Of a stretch of DNA of 64,000 nucleotides, positions 55,953 through 64,000 are shown in pieces. Numbering within the stretch: position 1 is the first letter of the stretch; each line of letters opens with the position of its first letter. The stretch comes from Trichodesmium sp002260545 (GTDB lineage: Bacteria; Cyanobacteriota; Cyanobacteriia; Cyanobacteriales; Microcoleaceae), in assembly GCF_050016015.1 (NCBI RefSeq), contig NZ_JBNHEQ010000053.1, positions 1 through 64,000 of the forward strand. The letters are read 5' to 3'. The notes under the pieces were generated by a model, which was not told where the DNA came from, made no database searches, and was given only the letters and a program-made list of their open reading frames with translations. The position numbers and the translations under genes were made by a program.

Positions 55953-56765
55953 ATGTCTATTAGAAAAAGTAAGGTAATGGAAGCGATCGCTCTACAAAAC
56001 TTATTTCTTCGAGCTGTGTGGGAAAGAGACACTATTAGCATAGAAGAATTAAGCAAACATATCAAAGCACCGAATAATTTAGCACCTGCGGAAAGTTTGG
56101 CAATTTACCGCAATAATGTTGTTGGTAATTTAAGTAATACATTAGCTTCAATTTATCCTGTTTGTTGCCAGTTAGTGGGTGAAAAATTTTTTAATGCAAC
56201 GGCATTAAAATTTATTAATCAGTTTCCTTGTGTATCACCAGACTTAGGAGATTATGGGGAAGAATTTCCAGATTTTCTTGCTAATTTTGAACCTGTAAAA
56301 AATTTACCATATCTGTCAGATGTGGCGCGTTTAGAATGGCATTGGCATCGCATTTTTTGTGGGGAAGATACAAGGAGTTTAGATTTCCAAGCTTTGGGTA
56401 AAATTCCTGAAGAAAAATGGGGAGAGTTGATTTTTTATCTACCCAAAAATAGTGTACTTTTAGAGTCTATTTATCCTATCCATAGAATTTGGGAAATTAA
56501 TCAACCTGATTATCAAGGTGATGAGATAGTAAGTTTAGATGAAGGTGGAGTAAAAATATTTTTGTGGCGACAAAATTATGATATGCGAATTGATTTACCT
56601 AATGATGATGAGTGGGAATTATTAACTGCTTTTCAAGGAAATTATCCATTTGAAATTATCTGTGAAAAATTAGTTGATATTGAGCATCAAGTGGATGTTG
56701 GTTCCTTACTCCCATTGTTTGTTCAACGAGGTTGGATTACTGATTTTTCTATTAATAATATATAA
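55953..56765 (+). CDS. bufC: DUF2063 putative partner protein (BufC-like)
   Basis: About 270 residues. The N-terminal DUF2063 domain (LAPAESLAIYRNNVVGNLSN, LASIYPVCCQLVGEKFFN) and VARLEWHWHRIFCGEDT are typical of the MbnC/HvfC/BufC proteins that pair with DUF692 enzymes and present the precursor. ATG 55953 is used; an ATG at 55977 (MEAIALQNLF), preceded by AAGG, is equally possible. A GGGAATA repeat separates it from bufB by about 75 bp. No DoxX-type bufD follows. Confidence 0.85.
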   Translation: MSIRKSKVMEAIALQNLFLRAVWERDTISIEELSKHIKAPNNLAPAESLAIYRNNVVGNLSNTLASIYPVCCQLVGEKFFNATALKFINQFPCVSPDLGDYGEEFPDFLANFEPVKNLPYLSDVARLEWHWHRIFCGEDTRSLDFQALGKIPEEKWGELIFYLPKNSVLLESIYPIHRIWEINQPDYQGDEIVSLDEGGVKIFLWRQNYDMRIDLPNDDEWELLTAFQGNYPFEIICEKLVDIEHQVDVGSLLPLFVQRGWITDFSINNI

Positions 56766-57098
56766 ATTCAGCTATTAGCAGTCAGCAGTCAGCTAATAGC
56801 CGAGCAAACCTACAGGAGTGATTAAAATTAGCTGACTATCTTTATTATTTATATTTCACTTTTTGGAGATTAATTTCTCAAACACAAACTTCCAAACAGG
56901 ATAAGTTAATAACTCATAGCTGACGGCTGATAGCTGACGATAATATTAACTAAGTAAGTATATGAAAATAAACAAACGTAATATTAGAGGGCGGGTTTTG
57001 AGAACTAAGTTCTGGTTATTTCAAGGCTTTCGGTTAAACCCGCCCCTACAATTTTTTAAGTTTTAATTAGACCTACCTACTTAGCAAATACTTTAAGG
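56766..57098. repeat. Repeats after the bufferin operon
   Basis: ATTCAGC/CAGTCAG heptamers (56766-56805) and again at 56910-56940; a hairpin with arms GGGCGGGTTTT (56990) and AAACCCGCCCC (57034) around a 35-base loop. No T run. Confidence 0.6.
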
Positions 57099-57329
57099 TT
57101 ATAAATCTACTTCTATCTCTGCTGAATTATCCTCTACATTACCCAAGTCATCATTATTAAAAATAATTCCCTCCTGTTCTATCTTTGCATTAAAATTAAA
57201 ATCTTTATGTAAATCTAACCCAAAATCATTAACATCTCTAATTTCTATTAAAACCTCTTGGTTATCAGGAAAATTAACTTCCTCTAATAACTCAATAATT
57301 TTGCCTCTTTTAATTCCTTTAACTAGCAT
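57099..57329 (-). CDS. Small antitoxin-like protein
   Basis: 76 residues. MLVKGIKRGKIIELLEEVN then NQEVLIEIRD resembles short cyanobacterial proteins often annotated as antitoxins (a small beta-barrel start). AAGGAG 7 bp before ATG 57329 supports it. The C-terminal half is acidic. No toxin gene is seen beside it. Confidence 0.55.
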   Translation of the reverse strand: MLVKGIKRGKIIELLEEVNFPDNQEVLIEIRDVNDFGLDLHKDFNFNAKIEQEGIIFNNDDLGNVEDNSAEIEVDL

Positions 57330-57856
57330 AGAATCAACTCCTTTTTTAGTTAAAAATCATTACAATTTATTGACAAAATACAGATAATTAATCTTGGTAA
57401 ACGAAGATATAAAATCCCATTCTTGGGAATATGAACTTTTACCTTGGCACTCTGCATAATTTTTATGGTCATGCCATCAAATCTAATTTAACTCTATTAT
57501 AATAACTTCTATAGCACTACGCAAATACCTTAGTACATCCTTCTCTTCAAAACTCATTAAAAAAGATTGTTAAAGTTGCTGAATTTTCTTCTATACTATT
57601 CTTTTTACTTTGGATAGGTTAGGTTTCGTTGCTCAACCCAACATTCACTATTTAACCAGAGATAATATTACCTGTTATAATGTTATTAACTTAACCTATA
57701 ACTTAATCATTAAAGCAGTACATCATATCATGTCCGTTGGTATCGGAGCGTGTAAAAGTTGGGGAAATATCTACCTTATCCAAGATTTTTCCTTAACTTC
57801 TATATACAATACCGATGCTACCGGACATAATATTAATGCTTCATCCTTTAATTGAT

Positions 57857-58338
57857 AACAATTTCTTTCATCCTGAATATGGACGCTTGTTGTATCATCA
57901 CGACCTTCAAAACCCAAATATTTTCATTACTCAGTGCAACTAAATAATTCAGAGTCTTTAGCATGGGAACCTATTCATAGCGATCGCCAAAAAGATAGAG
58001 GAAGACTAGCTATTTAGTATATTGACTGGGAGCGTTTTCAACCTGCGCAGTGGGTGACACATTTAGAAAAAGAGAAAATTCAAAAAGCATTACACGTTTC
58101 TGTTCCTAACTTTCACGAAAATTGGCAGTATGAACTATTCCGGTTCAATTGCGAACATTGGGCGCGTTTAGTAACAACAGGAGACTGTCGTTGCCACCAA
58201 ATTACAGAATTTAAAAAATTGCAAGAAATTCCAGTAGTTGGTGTTGCTATTGTAGGTATTGCTGGAGTTGTAACTGGTGCGTGGGAACATAATAATTATG
58301 CTCAGGAGTTGATAGAAAAGGAGTGGAATTTTACTTGA
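57857..58338 (+). pseudogene. Remnant of an LRAT/NC-domain-like gene
   Basis: The 3' part (58054-58338) is open: FHENWQYELFRFNCEHWARL fits the Asn-Cys-Glu-His active motif of LRAT-like acyltransferases, followed by VVGVAIVGIAGVVTGAW, a hydrophobic tail. Upstream the same strand shows LAWEPIHSDRQKDRGRLAI, a TAG at about 58015, then YIDWERFQPAQWV. Further up, HPEYGRLLYHHDL lies in a different frame. So the gene has at least one stop and one frameshift. Function of the parent gene unknown. Confidence 0.5.
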
Positions 58339-58649
58339 TTTTTTTAAGTAAAAATAAATTGTTAATTCAGACAATTTCCCAATCTTCATATTTTAATCCA
58401 TCTACTCTACTAAACTCATTAATATTATGGGTAACTAATACCAAATCAATCAAACTATAGTATAAATATCTTGTTATTTACCATAAAAATATGAGACTGT
58501 AACTAGATAAAATTATCTTTCAACATCCTAGTTTCAGTCCCAATTACATAGTGATATTTAGTTATGCTTGACTACTTATAGACGTTTTAAAATTTATTTC
58601 CATTATAATCTCAATTAAGGATATAGAATAGAGAAGATAAATTTACTAA

Positions 58650-59957
58650 CTAAGTACTTGATAATCCGCTGCTTGACTTAGATTTAAAGTTAAGTTTTAG
58701 TTTCACTTCATTGTAAAGACTACCCAACTTTTCACAAAATGCTGAATAACTATGATTTTTCTGAACCATAATTTTACCCGCTGCACCTAATTTTAATCTT
58801 AAGTCAGAGTCTTCAACTAGAGAAACTATTGCTTTTGAAAATGCTTTAGGATTAGTATGAGATAACATTGCTGTTTTGTAACCTAATACCTGAGTATGAG
58901 TTGGTAAATTAGTTGCTAATACAGCTTTGCCACTATCTAGATAAGAATATATTTTCATGGGTGTATTCTTACCTTTGATTCGAGGAGATACCAAAACATC
59001 AGCTTGAGCAAGATAATTTCCTAATTCGCTAGCAGGTTTTTGTCCTAGAAAATGTACTTTTTCTTGAATGCCTAATTTCTTGGCTTTATTTTGATAGTTT
59101 TTAATATCTTCGGGATTTCCTCCCACTATTACTAAATCAACTTCTTTTGTTTGTTTTAGTGCTAAAGCAAAACTATCTAGGAGTAAATCTATGCCTTGAT
59201 ATTGTTCTAAATTTCCCACATACATTAGCATTGCATTGCTAATTTTCAATTCCCTTCTGAGGTTTTGCTGAGTTGGAACTTCTTTCTGATTCAACAAAGA
59301 AATATCTGGTAGGAGTACAACTTTTTTGGGGTTATATTTATAAATACTATGAGCCAAAGCCTGACAAACTGGAACTACAACTTCTGCATTTTTTACTGCC
59401 TGTTTCTCAAGCCATTGTAGGATAGAAATAAGGGATGAAAGAAACGGATATTTTTCTATCATTTGTTGAGATAAGGAAGAATCCATATCATAGATATAGG
59501 GAATATTAAACAAAAAATTAAGTAGTAATGCAATAAATACTGATTCCTCTACAGCATGAATTAAATTGTAACGTTTCTTGGAAATTAATTTAACTACTTC
59601 AACAAACATCAATAAGTCATAAATAATTTTTTTCCAAGAAAAGCCAGGACGCACATTTTTGACAAATGGAATATTCATCGTCCGGTATATATTAGTGTTT
59701 TTATAATCAATATCTTTACCTTCTGGGTAAGTTACTACATCCACTTTATCGCCCTGTTGTGATAAAAATTTTAAAACTAGATTATCAGCGATAGGTGAAC
59801 CTCTATCTTGATAAAAAGGATGGGGAATTAGAAATAAAATATCTAAAGAAGAATTAAAACTCTCAGTTTTATAAATTATAAATTTATAATTTATATTCGT
59901 TTTTTGAGCAAAAATTTCAGGTTGGGTGCGATAACTTAAATTAGAAGATTCCCACAT
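58650..59957 (-). CDS. Glycosyltransferase family 4 protein
   Basis: 435 residues, GT-B fold. N-terminal acceptor side: LDILFLIPHPFYQDRGSPIA, YNLIHAVEESVFIALLL. Donor side: MLMYVGNLEQYQGIDLLL, VDLVIVGGNPEDI, VHFLGQKPASELGNYLAQAD, and SPRIKGKNTPMKIYSYLDSG with the Glu/Lys-type sugar-nucleotide site, though the usual E-x7-E motif is altered. An unusual 38-residue N-terminal extension precedes the first strand; an inner start could be used but no better one is seen. Likely in polysaccharide synthesis. It stands alone. Confidence 0.85.
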   Translation of the reverse strand: MWESSNLSYRTQPEIFAQKTNINYKFIIYKTESFNSSLDILFLIPHPFYQDRGSPIADNLVLKFLSQQGDKVDVVTYPEGKDIDYKNTNIYRTMNIPFVKNVRPGFSWKKIIYDLLMFVEVVKLISKKRYNLIHAVEESVFIALLLNFLFNIPYIYDMDSSLSQQMIEKYPFLSSLISILQWLEKQAVKNAEVVVPVCQALAHSIYKYNPKKVVLLPDISLLNQKEVPTQQNLRRELKISNAMLMYVGNLEQYQGIDLLLDSFALALKQTKEVDLVIVGGNPEDIKNYQNKAKKLGIQEKVHFLGQKPASELGNYLAQADVLVSPRIKGKNTPMKIYSYLDSGKAVLATNLPTHTQVLGYKTAMLSHTNPKAFSKAIVSLVEDSDLRLKLGAAGKIMVQKNHSYSAFCEKLGSLYNEVKLKLNFKSKSSSGLSST

Positions 59958-60517
59958 TCTTTATAAAATCCTTCACTTAATACATATTATTTATTAGAGC
60001 TTCATTGAAAAGTAAGTACAGTTATACTAACTGCTAACTATGCCTGAAGTACCTTCAATTAATATGTTTTATCTTTCTCTGTTATTATCCTCTCTACTTC
60101 ACTTTTTTGTCTATTGTTGAAATCACTGAATTTTTTTATGAAGTTTTTTTGCAAGATTCTGTGATTTTACACAAAACCAAGACAAACTTTAGAAAGACTG
60201 TTGTATGAATTAGCCTCTTTTTTAAGGATGATTTTCAGATTTTGAAGCGGGGGAATAGCTCTCTCGCTATATTCATGAATAGATACTTATAATAAAACCA
60301 ATACAAAAATGTTAATATATTTACTGCCTACTATTAATAACTCAATGTTGTTGGCAATGACTACTTGTTTTGCTGGACAGAATATTGCATCAACAAAAGT
60401 TGAGAGACACACCCTAAATATTTTTCAGGTGCATCTTCTCAGAATCGAATATGTGGAGATATACTTAAGTTAGGTTTTTAAATTGACGTAGGTTTGCAAG
60501 AAATTAGACCTGTGAAC
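59958..60517. other. Spacer with one hairpin
   Basis: AT-rich. 60398-60436 has GAGAGACACACC pairing imperfectly with GGTGCATCTTCTC, related to the hairpin at 52909 and the ends of the element at 54042. Nothing else. Confidence 0.5.
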
Positions 60518-61153
60518 CTACTTTTCTTCTTTTTGTTTGCGTTTCAGGGAAGTTGAACCTAAAGCACCTATGGCTAGTAAGCCTAGTATAGAAGTAGGTT
60601 CGGGTACTTCCTCAAACTCATATTTTAAAGTCATTTCTCCTGATACTTCGGAAAGATTAGAATCTAAAAAAGAGGCAATGCCATTGCTAAGGTCTCCAGT
60701 CGTAAAAAACTCTACAACCACATCGCCAACAGAAGCTACATCTACAAATGCACTGAGGTTAAACATTTCCCAGTCTGTTATACTCAAATTTACAGTAACC
60801 CCATTATCTACTTGAGAATTGCTAACAAAAACACTCTCTACATCAGACAGACCAGCAAATGCTCCATCACCAAACAAAGATAAGACAAAACTTCCTTCAC
60901 AATCCTTGTAGAATGTACATAATTGTGCTGGGTCAAATGCTGAACCTGTAGCAGAGAAGTTATAGTCTAAAGAAACTCCTGTAAGGTTTCCTACAGAAGA
61001 GTCAAAGCCATCAAATGAGATTGAGCTAGAAAAATTTGTTACAGTTTGTTCTATAGTTGCTGCTTGAGCAGGAAGAACAGATGCTATTAAAGCTAGAGCT
61101 GATGCTAATCCTGTGGTAGTTAATCCAGAAGCAATTTATAGCTTTTTCAACAT
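60518..61153 (-). pseudogene. PEP-CTERM protein with an early in-frame TAA
   Basis: 212 codons in one frame from ATG 61153, with AGGAAA upstream. TAA at 61136-61138 is codon 6 (MLKKL-stop-IASGLTT). Beyond it come the rest of a signal peptide (ASALALIASVLPAQAA), a beta-rich exported domain (SSISFDGFDSSVGNLTG, FCSC-type pair Cys in LCTFYKDCEG) and VPEPTSILGLLAIGALGS with a KRKQKEEK tail. A Gln (CAA) at codon 6 would restore it. Start at another codon after the stop would lose the basic N-region of the signal. Confidence 0.75.
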
Positions 61154-62022
61154 AATTAAATTTCCTGAGTTAAGATTGATTGCTTACAACATTAATCTAG
61201 CTCTACCCCCGAAATTTTCGCAATACTGATGCGCCTAACTTTACAGAATCTTTAATTTTGTCTACGGTGTTTCTAGTTAGTTAAAATCAGTGGAATTAAT
61301 TACTAGATAAAGGCTTGATATCTATAGCTACGGCAAAAGTAATTATCAATTTTCGATGAAGTTAGACTAAACTTTCTGGATTTTATGGTTGAACAACTGT
61401 TTTATTACGGCTTCATATAAATTATAGAAATTTTTATTGGTTAGTACATCTAGGAAATCTAGGAGTGATATAATAAAAGTTTGTATAAAAAATATTCTTC
61501 AGATAATGAAATTTTATTTGGTGTTGTGGATTAACATAGCGATCTCTAGGTAGGTTACTACGGAAATCTTCAATTTGTAGCGAATTTGTGGCATGAAAAT
61601 CGCTATCGCAAAGGGAAGTTAAAATTTGAGGGGTGACAAATTAAACTTTGGTCTCCTCTTTTACTTTTTTATAAGATGAAAAATGTAGGGACGTTCCATG
61701 GAACGTCCCTACGGGGTTGACTATATTAGTGCAATAGTAGGGGCGGGTTTTAGCGAAAATTTTCATGCTTACTCTAAGATTTATACAAACCCGCCCTAAT
61801 GGGTGTGCATTAGATGTATCAGTTTACTACAAGTTTTCCTCCTGACTCCTGACTCTTGTCTCCTGACTTCTCCTTTGCTAAAACGGTGCGTTACGACGGG
61901 TTGCTAAGTCTCTTTCCGAGTCTAAATTTTCGCCGTCTAACGCACCCTACAACTTCTAACGCACCCTACAACTTCTCCCTTCTTGCCTTCTTCCTTCTTC
62001 CCTCTTCCTTCTTCCTTCCAAC
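61154..62022. repeat. Repeat-containing spacer downstream of carB
   Basis: 61200-61660 is plain AT-rich DNA. Then follow a perfect GTAGGGACGTTCCA palindrome (61685-61712), a GTAGGGGCGGGTTT / AAACCCGCCC long-loop hairpin (61737-61798), TCCTGACTCC repeats (61850-61875), a GGTGCGTTACG / CTAACGCACCCTAC pair (61884-61950) and CTTCCTTCTTCC units up to the carB stop. No gene. Confidence 0.65.
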
Positions 62023-64000
62023 TTAATAATAATTCTGTATCGCCTTCACCTCTAACACTTCCGACTTCAACGCTCGGATCGCCGCTGCCGTCGCTTTCGC
62101 CCCCGCAATAGTCGTAATTAACGGTATTTTATAATCCAACGAACTCCGCCGAATTTTAATCCCATCAGCACGATCTTCTTCCCCTGAAGGAGTTGTAATA
62201 ATTAACTGAATTACTCCATTTTTAATTCCATCCAAAACATTAGGTCGCCCTTCATGCAACTTCAACGTCAAACCCACATCTAAACCATGCAAACACAATA
62301 CCTTCCGAGTTCCTTCAGTTGCCACCACTTTCAAACCTAAGTCAATTAAATCTTTAACCACTGGTACAACTGCTTCCTTATGTCGATCGCTCATCGACAC
62401 AAACACTGTTCCTTCTAAAGGTAATTTTTGCCCTGCGGATAACTGCGCTTTAGCAAAAGCTTTACCAAAGTCAACATCAATACCCATCGCTTCTCCAGTG
62501 GAACGCATTTCTGGTCCTAATAGTGTATCTGTACCGGGGAATTTAGCAAATGGTAACACTGCTTCTTTCACGGAAACGTGTTCGGGTATTTGTTCCTCTA
62601 CAAAACCTAATTCTTCTAATTTTTTCCCAGACATGACTCGTGATGCCATTTTTGCTAAAGGTGTTCCTATTGCTTTAGATACAAAAGGTACTGTTCGCGA
62701 CGCGCGGGGGTTTGCTTCCAAAATATATACCGTTTCCCCTTGTACCGCAAACTGGATATTCATTAACCCGATAACATTCAACGCTTTTGCCAGAGCAACA
62801 GTCCATTGGCGAATTGTTTCCACCGCAGCAGGAGCTAAAGTTTGATAAGGAATGGAACAAGCAGAGTCACCAGAATGAATACCCGCTTCTTCAATATGTT
62901 CCATGATGCCACCGATAACTACCTGACCTGTCGCATCAGCAATAGCATCCACATCTACCTCAATAGCATTTACCAAGAATTGGTCAATTAAAATGGGATG
63001 TTCTGGTTCCACCTGTACTGCAAACGTCATATAACGTTCTAACTCTTGGTCAGAATAAACAATTTCCATTGCTCGACCTCCCAAAACATAGGAAGGTCGC
63101 ACCACAACCGGATAACCAATTTTCTGTGCAACTGCTAACGCATCTTCAAAACTACGAGCGAGACCGTTTGCTGCTTGACGAATATCTAAATCTCGTAAAA
63201 TCTTCTCAAACCGTTCCCGGTCTTCAGCAGTATCAATGGAGTCTGGGGAAGTACCCCAAATTTTGGTTTTACTTTCTACTTGCTCCAAATATTTTTGTAG
63301 AGGAAGAGCTAATTTTAGAGGTGTTTGTCCGCCAAACTGAACAATAATTCCTTCTGGGCTTTCCGCTTCAATAATATTCAGAACATCCTCTTTAGTCAAA
63401 GGTTCAAAATAGAGACGATCGCTCGTATCATAGTCAGTCGATACAGTTTCCGGGTTAGAGTTAACCATTATTGTTTCAAACCCATCCTCTCCTAGAGCGT
63501 AACTTGCATGACAACAACAATAATCAAATTCTATTCCCTGACCAATACGGTTCGGTCCGCCTCCCAAAATCATTACTTTGCGTTTTTCAGAAGGCAAAAC
63601 TTCTGAGTCTTCTTCATAAGTAGAATAATAGTAAGGAGTCAGCGCCTCAAATTCTGCTGCACAAGTATCCACCGTTTTATAAGCAGGTTTAACTCCCAAA
63701 CTCAACCGATAACTTCTGACTTCATCCTCATCACTCTTACTACAATAAGCAATTTGGCGATCGCTAAAACCTTGACGTTTAATATCCCACATCTGCTCTT
63801 TTGTCAATTCATTCAGAGGAATGCGCTTAATCAATTTTTCTGTATCTATCAACTCCCGCAGTTTATCCAGAAACCAAATATCTATTCCAGTCAACTCATA
63901 AATTTCCTCTACAGTCATTCCCAACAACAAAGCATAACGAACTGTAAATACTCTCTCTGGGTTAGGTGTGCGTAACCCCGCTCGTACCTGTTCCAAACTT
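62023..64000 (-). CDS. carB: Carbamoyl-phosphate synthase large subunit (5' part outside the window)
   Basis: The last 658 or so codons of a protein normally near 1080. Makes carbamoyl phosphate for arginine and pyrimidines. Present: the oligomerisation domain; the second ATP-grasp half (MILGGGPNRIGQGIEFDYCC, NSNPETVSTDYDTSDRLYFE, FGGQTPLKLALPL, VVRPSYVLGGRAMEIVY, IDQFLVNAIEVDVDAI and ILEANPRASRTVPFVSKA); and the C-terminal MGS-type allosteric domain (KVVATEGTRKVLCLHGL, IITTPSGEE). No damage seen. Confidence 0.97.
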   Translation of the reverse strand, partial: SLEQVRAGLRTPNPERVFTVRYALLLGMTVEEIYELTGIDIWFLDKLRELIDTEKLIKRIPLNELTKEQMWDIKRQGFSDRQIAYCSKSDEDEVRSYRLSLGVKPAYKTVDTCAAEFEALTPYYYSTYEEDSEVLPSEKRKVMILGGGPNRIGQGIEFDYCCCHASYALGEDGFETIMVNSNPETVSTDYDTSDRLYFEPLTKEDVLNIIEAESPEGIIVQFGGQTPLKLALPLQKYLEQVESKTKIWGTSPDSIDTAEDRERFEKILRDLDIRQAANGLARSFEDALAVAQKIGYPVVVRPSYVLGGRAMEIVYSDQELERYMTFAVQVEPEHPILIDQFLVNAIEVDVDAIADATGQVVIGGIMEHIEEAGIHSGDSACSIPYQTLAPAAVETIRQWTVALAKALNVIGLMNIQFAVQGETVYILEANPRASRTVPFVSKAIGTPLAKMASRVMSGKKLEELGFVEEQIPEHVSVKEAVLPFAKFPGTDTLLGPEMRSTGEAMGIDVDFGKAFAKAQLSAGQKLPLEGTVFVSMSDRHKEAVVPVVKDLIDLGLKVVATEGTRKVLCLHGLDVGLTLKLHEGRPNVLDGIKNGVIQLIITTPSGEEDRADGIKIRRSSLDYKIPLITTIAGAKATAAAIRALKSEVLEVKAIQNYY

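Noticed and set aside
57610..57855. 81-residue plus-strand frame
   Set aside because: No clear start or ribosome site, odd composition, next to a decayed gene; may be part of that debris.

Overview
The window reads as a filamentous, repeat-rich, low-GC cyanobacterium of the Oscillatoriales type. The evidence is HIP1 sites (GCGATCGC) scattered through genes, a CtaCDE terminal oxidase with CtaA/CtaB, a sufBCDS operon facing a SufR regulator, a CbiG-CobJ fusion, PEP-CTERM proteins and many heptanucleotide tandem repeats. The genus cannot be fixed from the sequence alone. Three runs of exactly 100 N (20828-20927, 35864-35963, 41889-41988) are scaffold gaps, and each lies inside a tandem repeat.

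Layout. 1-3.1 kb: the end of an SGNH-hydrolase-like gene and an apparently intact IS605-type transposon (tnpA/tnpB). 3.8-6.5 kb: NAD kinase and two tandem lipoproteins carrying ABM monooxygenase-like domains. 6.6-14.1 kb: cytochrome oxidase ctaC-ctaD-ctaE on the minus strand, ending at a strong terminator, divergent from ctaA and ctaB (heme A and heme O synthesis). 14.4-16.5 kb: gene debris, a decayed transposase and a PD-(D/E)XK-like gene. 16.7-30.4 kb: an efflux locus with a TetR regulator, a long HlyD-type adaptor and two paralogous RND pumps, with a TPR-CHAT protease gene between adaptor and pumps. 31-39.9 kb: Uma2 nuclease-like protein, glucokinase, a broken PEP-CTERM lectin gene, cbiG-cobJ, a b561-type cytochrome and small exported proteins. 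40.5-48.3 kb: sufS, sufD, sufC, sufB (minus) facing sufR (plus), with matching operator sequences. 48.4-48.7 kb: a free-standing 5S rRNA gene with its own promoter and terminator. 49.3-53.9 kb: TerB-like protein, nadC, a C39-like peptidase and a hypothetical gene. 54.4-56.8 kb: a three-gene RiPP operon of the bufferin type (DUF2282 precursor, DUF692/MNIO enzyme, DUF2063 partner). 57-64 kb: a small antitoxin-like gene, an LRAT-like pseudogene, a glycosyltransferase, a second broken PEP-CTERM gene and the 3' two-thirds of carB.

How the parts connect. Copper and respiration form one theme: a Cu-dependent oxidase with its heme pathway, and a bufferin operon whose known relatives make copper-binding peptides. 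Fe-S biogenesis under SufR and NAD metabolism (nadK, nadC) are ordinary housekeeping. The other theme is intergenic DNA. Almost every spacer is filled with short palindromic repeats, nested insertions, MITE-like elements (some with target-site duplications) and 7-bp tandem repeats. Some of these have entered genes, supplying the end of the HlyD adaptor, the bufB stop codon, an in-frame linker in CbiG-CobJ and the terminator of the cox operon. No tRNA, CRISPR array or cobalamin riboswitch was seen.
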